DNA from: Gordonia bronchialis DSM 43247
Lineage (GTDB): Bacteria > Actinomycetota > Actinomycetes > Mycobacteriales > Mycobacteriaceae
DNA length: 64,000 nt
Assembly (NCBI RefSeq): GCF_000024785.1
Contig: NC_013441.1
Location: 3,224,001-3,288,000, forward strand
Direction: 5' to 3'
Below the pieces are notes generated by a model. The model had not been told where the DNA came from. It was given only the letters and a program-made list of their open reading frames with translations, and did no database searches. The translations under genes were made by a program, and so were the position numbers. Positions 45,842 to 54,570 of the stretch are shown here, piece after piece; the first letter of the stretch is position 1, and the number at the start of each line of letters is the position of its first letter.

Positions 45842-46351
45842 TCAGCCCGATCGGTCATCGGCCGCAGGTCGCTGCAGCACCTGCCAGCCCAGAGCGGTCC
45901 CACCGTGCCGGGAACCGAGACTGGCCATTCGGGAACGTTCCTGGGACAGATGCATTGCGTCGAGAAGTTGCACGCGGGCCACCACGAGCACGGCGAGTCC
46001 CGCCGATGACGGCACCTCGGCCGACAGCGCTCCCCACCGCCCGGCGTCGACGACGCGGTAGCCGTCGAGGGCGGCGAGCGCGACGGCCTCGTCGAGACGG
46101 TGAGCCGGCAGCCGCAGAACGTGCCGCAGCACCACCTCCTCCTCGGGCTGCCACGACGACGCCGAGAGTGCCGTCGAACTCGCGATGGCGTCGTCGTCCG
46201 ACGCGGCGACCACCGTCAGGTCGGGGTCGTCGACGGACAACGGCATCCCGGCATGCTCGCCGCCGAGGCGCGCGCGTAGCCGTGCCCACCGGCCGGCCGC
46301 AACGCGACGACCGTTCAGGTCGCGGCGGCCCCCGCTGTCACCGTCGTCCAT
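45842..46351 (-). CDS. Conserved hypothetical protein upstream of trpD
   Basis: A 169-aa soluble protein; I do not recognise a family. The first 50 residues are Arg/Gly-rich, then come an acidic Asp/Ala stretch ([17 protein letters not shown]), a region with [29 protein letters not shown] that reads like a small alpha/beta fold, and a helical end containing [21 protein letters not shown] at 46351 has a GGAGG site at good spacing, and codon use matches neighbours, so it is probably a real gene. It lies between trpD and ctaE, divergent from ctaE. The 205-bp gap to ctaE shows only the ctaE promoter. Confidence 0.7.
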   Translation of the reverse strand: MDDGDSGGRRDLNGRRVAAGRWARLRARLGGEHAGMPLSVDDPDLTVVAASDDDAIASSTALSASSWQPEEEVVLRHVLRLPAHRLDEAVALAALDGYRVVDAGRWGALSAEVPSSAGLAVLVVARVQLLDAMHLSQERSRMASLGSRHGGTALGWQVLQRPAADDRSG

Positions 46352-46544
46352 GTGTCCTCCAGTCCTCGCTCGCGGCCTGTCGTCACAACCCCTTCAGCAA
46401 ACCACGCGCACGCCACCCGCCCGTGCTCTCACCGAAGCCGTCAGGGGACACGCTGAGACGCCCCGATCATGCCCGCGACCTGCACGGAAAGAAAATGTTG
46501 GGGCCAATTTCCGACCCAAGTGGCCACCGCTTACTACGAACCGT

Positions 46545-46550
46545 CATACT
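46545..46550 (+). promoter_or_regulatory. -10 box of ctaE
   Basis: CATACT ends 6 nt before the GTG at 46557. This would give a leaderless transcript and supports the short start over the open frame upstream. Confidence 0.5.
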
Positions 46551-46556
46551 TCACTT

Positions 46557-47174
46557 GTGACAAGCGCTGTAGGAACCTCAGGAACAGCCATCACCTCGCG
46601 CGTGCACTCGCTGAACCGGCCCAACATGGTCAGCGTCGGCACCATCGTGTGGTTGTCCAGTGAGCTCATGTTCTTCGCCGGCCTGTTCGCGATGTACTTC
46701 GTGGCGCGCGCGAACTCTCCCGCCGACATCGGCTGGCCCGCGAAACCCACCGAGCTCAATCTGGCACTCGCGATCCCGGTGACCACTGTGCTCATTCTCT
46801 CGTCGGTGACCTGCCAGATGGGCGTCTTCGCCGCGGAGCGCGGCGACGTCTTCGGCCTGCGCCGCTGGTATGTACTCACCTTCCTGATGGGGGCGTTCTT
46901 CGTCGCCGGTCAGGGCTACGAGTACTACCACCTGGTGCACGAGGGCACGACCCTCTCGTCGAGCGCCTACGGCTCCGTCTTCTACATGGCGACCGGCTTC
47001 CACGGCCTGCATGTCATCGGCGGTCTGGTGGCCTTCGTCTTCCTCCTGATCCGTACCAAGTTGTCGAAGTTCACGCCGGCACAGGCGACGGCCGCGATCG
47101 TCGTCTCCTATTACTGGCACTTCGTCGACATCGTCTGGATCGGTCTGTTCGTCACGATCTACTTCGTCCGATGA
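46557..47174 (+). CDS. ctaE: Cytochrome c oxidase subunit III CtaE
   Basis: Membrane subunit of the aa3-type terminal oxidase. The 205 aa, close to the 203 aa of the mycobacterial protein, have about five helices and subunit III motifs: [46 protein letters not shown] and [17 protein letters not shown] at 46557 is selected over the 124-codon upstream extension because of the -10 box and the typical length. It heads the ctaE-qcrC-qcrA-qcrB cluster, whose products assemble into the bcc-aa3 supercomplex. Confidence 0.95.
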   Translation: MTSAVGTSGTAITSRVHSLNRPNMVSVGTIVWLSSELMFFAGLFAMYFVARANSPADIGWPAKPTELNLALAIPVTTVLILSSVTCQMGVFAAERGDVFGLRRWYVLTFLMGAFFVAGQGYEYYHLVHEGTTLSSSAYGSVFYMATGFHGLHVIGGLVAFVFLLIRTKLSKFTPAQATAAIVVSYYWHFVDIVWIGLFVTIYFVR

Positions 47175-47270
47175 CGCCGGTCCACACCGCCACCTGAACC
47201 AACAGCCCCGCGGGGCAGCTCCCCGCAGAGCACGACAACGACAGTCCGTCCGCTTAGTAGAGAGTCACAG

Positions 47271-48158
47271 ATGAGTTCATCTCCACCGCGATCGTCGGAT
47301 GGCGACGCCGGTACCCCCGCGGTTGCCGGACCCGCACCGTCTCGGGAGTCGGCCGCCGCTGCCGGCCGCAAGGCCAAGTCCCGTCGCAAGTTGCGCCGTC
47401 GGGCGAGTGGCGCGTTGCTGCTGCTCGCCGGTCTCATGATGGCCGGGGTCATCGCCTCGGTGCTGACCCCCGACGCTCAGGTCGCGGTCGCCAACGCCGA
47501 CGACGCCGCCCTCATCAAGGACGGGAAGAAGCTCTACGAAACGTCGTGCATCACGTGTCACGGCGCCAACCTGCAGGGTGTGGCCGATCGTGGTCCGTCG
47601 CTGCTCGGCGTCGGCGACGCCGCCGTGTACTTCCAGGTGTCGACCGGTCGTATGCCGGCCGCCCGTGGTGAGGCACAGGCACTGCGCAAGCCGCCGAAGT
47701 TCACCACCGCGCAGATCGACCAGCTCGGCGCTTACATCCAGTCCGAAGGTGGCGGCCCGGTGGCCCCCGACGCCGACGGCGAGGCCCTGCGCGGTCAGAA
47801 CCTCGGACGCGGTAGCGAACTGTTCCGCCTCAACTGCGCCTCATGCCACAACTTCACCGGACGTGGCGGTGCTCTCTCGGGCGGCAAGTTCGCCCCGACG
47901 CTCGACGGCGTGACGGAGAAGCAGATCTACACCGCGATGCTGACCGGTCCGCAGAACATGCCCAAGTTCTCGAACCGCCAGCTCACCAGCGATGAGAAGA
48001 AGGACATCATCGGGTTCATCAAGTACGCCACCGAATCCAAGCCGCAGGGCGGACTCGGTATCGGCGGCTTCGGCCCGGTCAGTGAGGGCATGGTCATGTG
48101 GTTTGTCGGAGTCGTCGCGGTCGTGGCCTCCGCCATGTGGATGGGATCTCGGACATGA
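47271..48158 (+). CDS. qcrC: Diheme cytochrome c subunit QcrC of the bcc complex
   Basis: Membrane-anchored diheme c-type cytochrome that passes electrons from the bc1 part directly to the aa3 oxidase. The 295 aa have a charged cytosolic N-terminus, a signal-anchor helix (about 47-68), two heme motifs (CITCHG and CASCHN, about residues 93 and 191) each followed by axial-Met regions (TGRMPAA, PQNMPKF), and a C-terminal helix ([17 protein letters not shown]). Two hemes replace the separate soluble cytochrome c. ATG at 47271 follows ctaE by 96 bp. Its stop overlaps the qcrA ATG. Confidence 0.96.
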   Translation: MSSSPPRSSDGDAGTPAVAGPAPSRESAAAAGRKAKSRRKLRRRASGALLLLAGLMMAGVIASVLTPDAQVAVANADDAALIKDGKKLYETSCITCHGANLQGVADRGPSLLGVGDAAVYFQVSTGRMPAARGEAQALRKPPKFTTAQIDQLGAYIQSEGGGPVAPDADGEALRGQNLGRGSELFRLNCASCHNFTGRGGALSGGKFAPTLDGVTEKQIYTAMLTGPQNMPKFSNRQLTSDEKKDIIGFIKYATESKPQGGLGIGGFGPVSEGMVMWFVGVVAVVASAMWMGSRT

Positions 48159-49303
48159 GTGGCGCAGACAAGGACGTCCCCACGCAGGACGAACTCGAGC
48201 AGATGAGCAACGACGAGCTCGTCAAACTGGGTACCAACCTCGACGGGGTGGAGATCATCCACCGTTCCGAGCGCTATCCCGAGCCCGGTTCCAAGGTCGA
48301 GAAGCGCGCAGAACGCCAGGTGGCCATCTGGTTCACCGTCTCGGGCATCTCGGCCATCGCGTGCTTCATCATCTTCATCTGGAACCACTGGGAGTTCGCC
48401 CTCCCCGGGAGTGCCGACTACTGGCGTTACACGCTGAACACTCCCCTGCTGGGCATCACCTTCGGGCTCTCGGTCCTCTCCATCGGTATCGCTCTGGTGC
48501 TCATCACCAAGAAGTTCCTGCCGGCCGAGATCGCGGTGCAGGATCGTCACGACGGTGGTTCGTCGGAGCTCGACAAGAAGACCATCGTCGCCGAGCTCGT
48601 GGACTCGGGCACAACGTCGACGCTGGGTCGTCGCAAGATGCTCATCGGGTCGGCCGTCTTCGGTCTGGGAGCGTTCGCGTTCACCGGTCTGATCGCCTTC
48701 GTCGGCGGCCTCATCAAGAACCCGTGGGCCGAGGGTGACAACTCACCCCTGTGGCATTCCGGCTGGTCGACCCTGCCGGGGCAGCCCAAGGAGACCGTCT
48801 ACCTGCGTCGGGACACGGGTGACCCGTGGCGCGTCGCGCTCGTCCGTCCGGAAGACCTCGATGCGGGCGCGATGGAAACCGTGTTCCCGTGGCGGGTGTC
48901 CGACGGCTACGGCGCCGATGAGCACTCCCGGCACAAGCTGCTCGAGGGGCTGCGTCAGGTGCGCAACCCCGTCATGCTGATCCGCCTGCGTCCCGAGGAC
49001 GCCAAGAACGCGGTCAAGCGTCGTGGCCAGGAGAGCTTCAATTACGGCGACTACTTCGCCTACACCAAGGTCTGCAGCCACCTCGGCTGCCCGACCTCGC
49101 TGTACGAGCAGCGCACCAATCGCATCCTCTGTCCGTGCCATCAGTCGCAGTTCGATGCCCTCCAGTACGCGAAACCGGTGTTCGGTCCGGCTGCGCGTGC
49201 ACTGGCCCAGCTGCCGATCACGGTGAACAATGAGGGATACCTGGTCGCCGCAGGCGACTTCATCGAGCCCGTCGGACCAGCATTCTGGGAGCGTAGATCA
49301 TGA
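48155..49303 (+). CDS. qcrA: Rieske iron-sulfur subunit QcrA
   Basis: Rieske [2Fe-2S] subunit of the cytochrome bcc complex. The 382 aa carry three membrane helices, typical of actinobacterial QcrA (around 55-80, 95-115 and 165-190), and the C-terminal Rieske domain with its two ligand boxes CSHLGC and CPCHQS. The segment [20 protein letters not shown] before the third helix resembles a twin-Arg-like targeting signal, as known for these proteins. The ATG overlaps the qcrC stop (ATGA) and its stop overlaps qcrB (ATGA), so the three subunits are translationally coupled. Confidence 0.96.
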   Translation: MSGADKDVPTQDELEQMSNDELVKLGTNLDGVEIIHRSERYPEPGSKVEKRAERQVAIWFTVSGISAIACFIIFIWNHWEFALPGSADYWRYTLNTPLLGITFGLSVLSIGIALVLITKKFLPAEIAVQDRHDGGSSELDKKTIVAELVDSGTTSTLGRRKMLIGSAVFGLGAFAFTGLIAFVGGLIKNPWAEGDNSPLWHSGWSTLPGQPKETVYLRRDTGDPWRVALVRPEDLDAGAMETVFPWRVSDGYGADEHSRHKLLEGLRQVRNPVMLIRLRPEDAKNAVKRRGQESFNYGDYFAYTKVCSHLGCPTSLYEQRTNRILCPCHQSQFDALQYAKPVFGPAARALAQLPITVNNEGYLVAAGDFIEPVGPAFWERRS

Positions 49304-50919
49304 CCATCGCCGACCGTCTCGGGACGCAGGCGCAAGAGGTGGATTCGCGGTATCACCTCGCCGCCGGTATGCGTCGCCAGATCAACAAGGTCTTCCCGTC
49401 GCACTGGTCGTTCATGCTGGGTGAGGTTGCGCTCTACAGCTTCATCATCCTGCTGATCTCCGGCGTGTACCTGACTCTGTTCTTCGATCCGTCGATGAGC
49501 GAGGTCATCTACGACGGCGCCTATCAGCCGCTCAACGGTGTGATGATGACCAAGGCCTACGAGACCACCCTCAACATCTCCTTCGAGGTGCGCGGCGGTC
49601 TGTTCGTCCGCCAGATCCACCACTGGGCCGCGCTGCTGTTCGCCGCGTCGATCATCATCCACATGATGCGCATCTTCTTCACCGGTGCGTTCCGGCGTCC
49701 GCGTGAGGCCAACTGGATCATCGGCTGCTTCCTGCTGATCCTGGCGATGTTCGAGGGCTTCTTCGGCTACTCACTGCCCGACGACCTCCTCTCCGGCACC
49801 GGCGTCCGCGCCGCGATGAGCGGCATCGTGCTCGGTATTCCGCTGGTGGGTACGTGGATTCACTGGGCGCTCTTCGGTGGGGACTTCCCCGGCGAGATCA
49901 TCATCCCGCGCATGTACGTGCTGCACATCCTGCTGTTCCCGGGCATCATCCTGGCGCTCATCGGCGCCCACCTCGCGCTCGTCTGGTACCAGAAGCACAC
50001 CCAGTTCCCCGGCCCCGGCCGCACCGAGCGCAACGTGGTCGGCGTGCGCATCATGCCGGTCTTCGCCGCCAAGGGCGGCGCGATGTTCGCGATGACCACC
50101 GGCGTGCTGGCCCTGATGGCGGGTGTCTTCCAGATCAACCCGGTGTGGGTGCTCGGACCCTACAACCCGGCCCACGTCTCGGCCGGCTCCCAGCCCGACA
50201 TCTACATGATGTGGACCGACGGTCTCGCCCGTCTGATGCCTGCGTGGGAGTTGTATCTCGGTAGATACACGATCCCGGCCATCTTCTGGGTGGTCGTGGT
50301 GATCACGATCATGTTCGCGGGGATGTTCGCCTACCCGTGGATCGAGAAGCGCTTGACCGGCGACGACGCCCATCACAACCTGTTGCAGCGTCCTCGGGAT
50401 GTGCCGGTGCGTACCGGCATCGGGGCGATGGCGCTCTCGTTCTACATCATCCTCACGCTGTCGTGCATGAACGACGTGATCGCCTACAAGTTCCACGTCT
50501 CGCTCAACGCGACCACCTGGATGGGCCGCATCGGCCTGATCGTGGTGCCACCGCTGGCCTACTTCGTCGCCTACCGCTGGGCCCTGGCCCTGCAACGCAG
50601 CGACCGTCAGGTCCTGGCGCACGGTATCGAGACCGGCCTGATCAAGCGCCTGCCGCAGGGCGAGTACATCGAGGTCCACCAACCGCTGGGCCCGGTCGAC
50701 TCGCACGGCCACCCGATCCCACTGCCCTACGAAGGTGCGGCTCTGCCCAAGCGGATGAACAAACTCGGCTCCTCCGGCGCACCCGGCACCGGATCGATCC
50801 TCACCGCCGACCCGCCCGAGCAGCAACGCCGCAACGTCGAGGCCGACCACGAGAACGAGATGGCCGAGCTCAAGGCTCTACGCGAGCTGCAGGCCAAGGG
50901 CGGCAATCCCTTGGAGTGA
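49300..50919 (+). CDS. qcrB: Cytochrome b subunit QcrB
   Basis: Quinol-oxidising cytochrome b of the bcc complex, the target of antimycobacterial drugs such as telacebec in relatives. The 539 aa have eight or more helices with heme-ligand histidines in [11 protein letters not shown] and similar segments, the [13 protein letters not shown] loop, and an extended C-terminal cytosolic tail of about 110 residues ([20 protein letters not shown] onward) typical of actinobacterial QcrB. ATG overlaps the qcrA stop. A strong hairpin terminator follows within 20 nt, marking the operon end. Confidence 0.96.
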   Translation: MTIADRLGTQAQEVDSRYHLAAGMRRQINKVFPSHWSFMLGEVALYSFIILLISGVYLTLFFDPSMSEVIYDGAYQPLNGVMMTKAYETTLNISFEVRGGLFVRQIHHWAALLFAASIIIHMMRIFFTGAFRRPREANWIIGCFLLILAMFEGFFGYSLPDDLLSGTGVRAAMSGIVLGIPLVGTWIHWALFGGDFPGEIIIPRMYVLHILLFPGIILALIGAHLALVWYQKHTQFPGPGRTERNVVGVRIMPVFAAKGGAMFAMTTGVLALMAGVFQINPVWVLGPYNPAHVSAGSQPDIYMMWTDGLARLMPAWELYLGRYTIPAIFWVVVVITIMFAGMFAYPWIEKRLTGDDAHHNLLQRPRDVPVRTGIGAMALSFYIILTLSCMNDVIAYKFHVSLNATTWMGRIGLIVVPPLAYFVAYRWALALQRSDRQVLAHGIETGLIKRLPQGEYIEVHQPLGPVDSHGHPIPLPYEGAALPKRMNKLGSSGAPGTGSILTADPPEQQRRNVEADHENEMAELKALRELQAKGGNPLE

Positions 50920-50937
50920 CCCCGACCCGCTCGACAA

Positions 50938-50984
50938 CGTCAGAACGCCCACCGGAGAGAACTCCTCCGGTGGGCGTTTTGACG
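50938..50984. terminator. Strong terminator after qcrB
   Basis: A 20-bp inverted repeat (50938-50957 with 50965-50984), broken only by a G-T wobble, encloses a 7-nt loop and contains a TTTT run in the 3' arm. It begins 18 nt after the qcrB stop and would form on either strand. Confidence 0.85.
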
Positions 50985-51098
50985 TCGGTGTCCGAGGGTT
51001 GAGGAATGCGGTGACGGCTCCCCACGATAGGACCGATCGACTCAGTGTCGCGCGCGACCTACCGCGCACCTTTGCGCCGATATGACAACGTGGAGGCC

Positions 51099-52604
51099 AT
51101 GAGACGACGCTTCGTTGCCGATACCGCCCGCCGAGCTACGGGCTTGCGCCAGATCACCCGCGGACTCGGCACCCTCGACGCCGAAATCTACGATTCCATC
51201 GCACGCTCCCCCAGCCCACTGCTGGATGCCACGATGCCCAAATTGTCTCGCGCAGCAGATCATTCGAAGTTGTGGATGGCCATCGCGGCCGGGCTTGCGC
51301 TGTCGGGTAAACCGTCGTTGCAGCGGGGCGCGGCCCGTGGCATCGCCTCGCTGGCGGTCACCAGCGTCGTGACCAATCAGGGCGCCAAGCGGATTCGGCG
51401 ACGTTCCCGCCCAGGCGTCGACCCGATTCCCCTCCCCCGCCGTGGGTTGGCCCAGCCCACCTCCAACTCGCTGCCATCGGGGCACTCAGCGAGTGCGGCT
51501 GCTTTTGCCGTCGGTGTGGCGGTGGAGAACCCACCGGTCGGTCTGGGCCTGGCCGCGCTGGCCGGTCTGGTCGGTATCTCGCGGGTCGCGACGGGGGCCC
51601 ACTACCCCGGCGACGTGATGGCGGGACTGGGCATCGGTGCCGGGATCGCCACGCTGGGCACCCGAGTGATCACACCGATCACCCGGCCGCGGATCTCCAT
51701 GGCCCCACCCTCACGAGTACACACCCAGGCCCGGCCAGACGGTGATGGTGTTGTGGTGGTGGTCAATCCAGACTCGGGTGACGGTCAGGGCACGCGCGTG
51801 CTTGACCGCATACGCCGCGATCTGCCGGCGGCCGAGATCGTCGAACTCGATGAGAACTCCGACGTCGAGCAGGTCTTGCGTGATGCGGCGGCCGACGCCG
51901 AGGTACTCGGTGTCGCCGGTGGTGACGGGACCGTCGCGACAGCGGCCGCAGTCGCCCGCTCGGCCGATCTGCCCCTCGCGGTGTTCCCGGCCGGCACCTT
52001 CAACCACTTCGCCCGCGACATCGGCTGCGACACCACCGCTGCCACCATCGGCGCGATCCGCGCCGGGCACGTCACCCGCGTGGACACGGTGTGGCTCAAC
52101 GACGAACACCTCATCCTCAACACCGCGAGTATCGGCGCCTACCCGCAGTTCGTCCGGACCCGTACCCGCCTGCAACGCCGGATCTCCCGGCCGCTGGCGA
52201 CCGCCTATGCGGTCTTGCGAGTGGTGCGTCGTGCCCCGCATGTCCGCATCGACGTGGACGGCAAGGAGGTCGAGACGGCTCTGTTCCTCATCGGCAACTC
52301 GATGTATCACCCCACCGGCTTCCTGCCCTCCCGTCGCATGCGCATCGACGACGGTCTCCTCGACGTCCGCATCCTGGAGACCAATCACCGCTGGGCGACG
52401 GCCAGAGTCCTCGGAGCCCTTGCCGTCGGACGGCTTGAGGGTTCGCGCCTGTACCACGAGATGCAGGTCCCGGAGTTCCGGTTCTCCGCCGTCGACGCAC
52501 CGATCACCATCGCCCACGACGGTGAGGTGGGAGACGCCTACACCGATGCGCATTTCCGCGTCGGCTACCGCGAGCTCGCCGTCTACTCGCCGCGTCGTCG
52601 CTGA
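51099..52604 (+). CDS. Bifunctional PAP2 phosphatase / diacylglycerol-kinase-like protein
   Basis: A 501-aa fusion. Residues 1-200 form a membrane PAP2 phosphatase with the three catalytic motifs: KRIRRRSRP (KX6RP), PSGHSASA and SRVATGAHYPGD. Residues about 215-501 form a lipid kinase of the DAGK/YegS type with the GGDGTVATAAAVAR nucleotide motif and FPAGTFNHFARDIG. It may cycle a lipid between phosphorylated and free forms, for example in polyprenyl-phosphate or diacylglycerol recycling; the substrate is not readable. An in-frame GTG at 51045 could extend it by 18 residues. Both neighbours end or begin with strong hairpins, so it is monocistronic. Confidence 0.85.
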   Translation: MRRRFVADTARRATGLRQITRGLGTLDAEIYDSIARSPSPLLDATMPKLSRAADHSKLWMAIAAGLALSGKPSLQRGAARGIASLAVTSVVTNQGAKRIRRRSRPGVDPIPLPRRGLAQPTSNSLPSGHSASAAAFAVGVAVENPPVGLGLAALAGLVGISRVATGAHYPGDVMAGLGIGAGIATLGTRVITPITRPRISMAPPSRVHTQARPDGDGVVVVVNPDSGDGQGTRVLDRIRRDLPAAEIVELDENSDVEQVLRDAAADAEVLGVAGGDGTVATAAAVARSADLPLAVFPAGTFNHFARDIGCDTTAATIGAIRAGHVTRVDTVWLNDEHLILNTASIGAYPQFVRTRTRLQRRISRPLATAYAVLRVVRRAPHVRIDVDGKEVETALFLIGNSMYHPTGFLPSRRMRIDDGLLDVRILETNHRWATARVLGALAVGRLEGSRLYHEMQVPEFRFSAVDAPITIAHDGEVGDAYTDAHFRVGYRELAVYSPRRR

Positions 52605-52619
52605 CCCCCAGCTGCTGAA

Positions 52620-52659
52620 ACGACTACGGCCGCACCGAGATCGGTGCGGCCGTAGTCGT
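52620..52659. terminator. Bidirectional terminator between the PAP2/kinase gene and ctaF
   Basis: A perfect 19-bp inverted repeat with only a 2-nt centre lies 15 nt past the PAP2/kinase stop and 14 nt past the convergent ctaF stop, serving both. Confidence 0.85.
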
Positions 52660-52673
52660 GCGGAGAGAGCGGG

Positions 52674-53090
52674 TCAGTGTTTCTCGGGTCCCACGTGGTA
52701 TTCGAAGACCATTCCCGCAGCGGTACCCATGATGACCGCTGCCGCGAAGATCGCCAGCCAGAAGTTGCCGGTCGCGAACGCCACCGCGAACAGTGCCGCG
52801 CCGCCGGCTACCAGGATCGGCCACCACGAGTGCGGGCTGAAGAAGCCCAGTTCGCCTGCGCCGTCCTCGATCTCGGCGTCCTCGAAGTCCTCCGGACGGA
52901 TCTCGACGCGACGGGCCACAAAGCGAAAGTAGGTGCCGGCGATCAGCGTCAGGCCGGCGCTGAAGAACATGCCGACCACACCGACCCACTCGGTGCCCTT
53001 GCTGGTGAAGGTGGTGAATAGCGTGTAGGCGACGCCCGCGAGGGCGAAGAACACGGTGAGCAGCTCGAAGAGCCGGGCTTCGACTTTCAC
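52674..53090 (-). CDS. ctaF: Cytochrome c oxidase subunit IV CtaF
   Basis: Small actinobacterial subunit IV of the aa3 oxidase. The 138 aa begin MKVEARLFELLTVFFALAGVAY, carry two pairs of hydrophobic helices (about 8-28, 35-58 and 90-127), a cytosolic acidic loop (EDFEDAEIEDGAGE) and the HSWWP motif, and end FEYHVGPEKH. GTG at 53090 overlaps the ctaC stop (GTGA), so it is coupled with the oxidase subunit II gene. Length matches the family. Confidence 0.94.
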   Translation of the reverse strand: MKVEARLFELLTVFFALAGVAYTLFTTFTSKGTEWVGVVGMFFSAGLTLIAGTYFRFVARRVEIRPEDFEDAEIEDGAGELGFFSPHSWWPILVAGGAALFAVAFATGNFWLAIFAAAVIMGTAAGMVFEYHVGPEKH

Positions 53091-54223
53091 TGGGGGCCTC
53101 CTGGCGAGCAGCTGGCGAGACGGGTGTTGTTCGGGTCACCGGTGGCTCCGATGCTGCCGTCGGACTTGCGTCGCGTGTCGAACGGCACGGTCGTCACCGA
53201 CTTGGGCTCCTGGCAGATCGCTTCGAGCGCTTGGGCGTTGGTTGCCTGCGGGTTGCGATCGCGGAACTTGATGTAGGCGTCGAAGGCCTGCGGCGAGACC
53301 GCACGCACCTCGAAGTTCATCATCGAGTGGTATGTGCCGCACATTTCCGCACATCGTCCGACGAAGGCGCCCTCCCGGTCGATCGAGGAGATCTGGAAGA
53401 CGTTGTCGGTGTGGTTCTGCTCCGGGAAGGGCAGCACGTCGCGCTTGAACAAGAACTCCGGCACCCAGAAGGAGTGGATGACGTCGGCGGCGGCGAGGTT
53501 GAACTCGATGCGCTTGCCGGTCGGCAGAACCAGGATCGGGATCTCGCTGGAGCTGCCGATGGTCTCGATCTTGTCGAACCGCAGGTAGGTGCGGATGTCG
53601 TCGTCACGACCGCCGGCCGGGAACGGCAGTTCCTCGCCGTGATGCATCTCGCGTTCCTGCGGACCGGCGAACGGGTTGCCCTCACCCACGCCGGGCTGAG
53701 CGCCCTCGTAACGGGGAGTGCCGTCGTCGAAGATCACGCTGCGGTAGCCGAACTTCCAGTTCCACTGGAAGGCAGTCACATCCACGACGACCTTGGAGTC
53801 GTTGTTCTTGCTCTCCACGTCGTTCTGCACGATGACGGTGAAGTAGAAGAGGACCGCGATGATGATGAACGGGATGGCGGTGTAGGTCAGCTCGAGCGGC
53901 ACGTTGTAGGCCGTCTGCCGCGGGAACACGCCCTTCTTCTCGTCGTTGGCGCGATGGAAGCTGATGGTCCAGAAGATCAGCGCCCACACCAGGATGCCCA
54001 TGATGAGCGCCGCGATGACCGACCAGGTCCACAGGTCGCCCATCTGCTTGGCCTCCGGCGTGATGCCTTCGGGCCAGCCGAAACGCATCGCATCGCGCGC
54101 GTCGCAGCCGGTCATCACCAGGGCGGCGAGCGCCAGACCGGCAACGACGCCGACCCGCTTGACCGCCCGTGACGTGGAAGAGACCTGCCGCGATCGGGGT
54201 CGTCCACCGTGTGCCAATTTCAC
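53087..54223 (-). CDS. ctaC: Cytochrome c oxidase subunit II CtaC (lipoprotein)
   Basis: CuA-bearing subunit II that receives electrons from the diheme QcrC. The 378 aa have a lipobox signal peptide (ALVMTGC), two membrane helices and the extracytoplasmic cupredoxin domain with CuA ligands: His in DVIHSFWVPEF and CAEMCGTYHSMM (CxxxCxxxHxxM). Between the helices and the CuA site is an actinobacterial insertion (GTPRYEGAQ to RDDDIRTY). GTG at 54223 is chosen for its GGA-rich upstream and sensible signal length; an ATG at 54271 is a rival. The gap to asnB (54224-54570) holds a 13-bp palindrome at 54331. Confidence 0.94.
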   Translation of the reverse strand: MKLAHGGRPRSRQVSSTSRAVKRVGVVAGLALAALVMTGCDARDAMRFGWPEGITPEAKQMGDLWTWSVIAALIMGILVWALIFWTISFHRANDEKKGVFPRQTAYNVPLELTYTAIPFIIIAVLFYFTVIVQNDVESKNNDSKVVVDVTAFQWNWKFGYRSVIFDDGTPRYEGAQPGVGEGNPFAGPQEREMHHGEELPFPAGGRDDDIRTYLRFDKIETIGSSSEIPILVLPTGKRIEFNLAAADVIHSFWVPEFLFKRDVLPFPEQNHTDNVFQISSIDREGAFVGRCAEMCGTYHSMMNFEVRAVSPQAFDAYIKFRDRNPQATNAQALEAICQEPKSVTTVPFDTRRKSDGSIGATGDPNNTRLASCSPGGPQ

Positions 54224-54330
54224 GCCTTCCTGCTCGCCCGGGTGCGCGCTCACGCCACCGGGTGCATGCCACATGACCTGCACAGCACAAGTCCTGCGCG
54301 GGAGTCCCACGGCAATTCTTGCACCTAGTA

Positions 54331-54343
54331 CTACGCAGCGTAG
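54331..54343. promoter_or_regulatory. 13-bp palindrome upstream of ctaC
   Basis: CTACGC-A-GCGTAG is a perfect palindrome in the 347-bp region between the divergent ctaC and asnB starts, about 110 bp upstream of ctaC. It is flanked by AT-richer sequence (CTAGTA). It may be an operator; no regulator can be assigned. Confidence 0.4.
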
Positions 54344-54570
54344 ACCAACACGACGAAGCTTTCGTGATTGGGGCGCACGTTGCGACATCTGGTGGTCTCA
54401 GGCCGTGCTCAACCGCAGTTCATCGCACGCTCAGGCGGCATCGGCAACGCGTCACCACCGATGGTCACCTTCGAGGTACGGCGCCGACGTCAGGCATAAT
54501 CGGACGCGGTCGGCGACGCGCTCGTCGCATCGACCGGCACCGGACCCCGACGAGGAAATGAGGCGCTCAC

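Noticed and set aside
54331..54343. BlaI-type operator identity for the ctaC palindrome
   Set aside because: Half-sites ACTAC/GTAG are similar, but the centre is 5 nt instead of the 4 nt I recall for that regulator, and only one arm has the outer bases.
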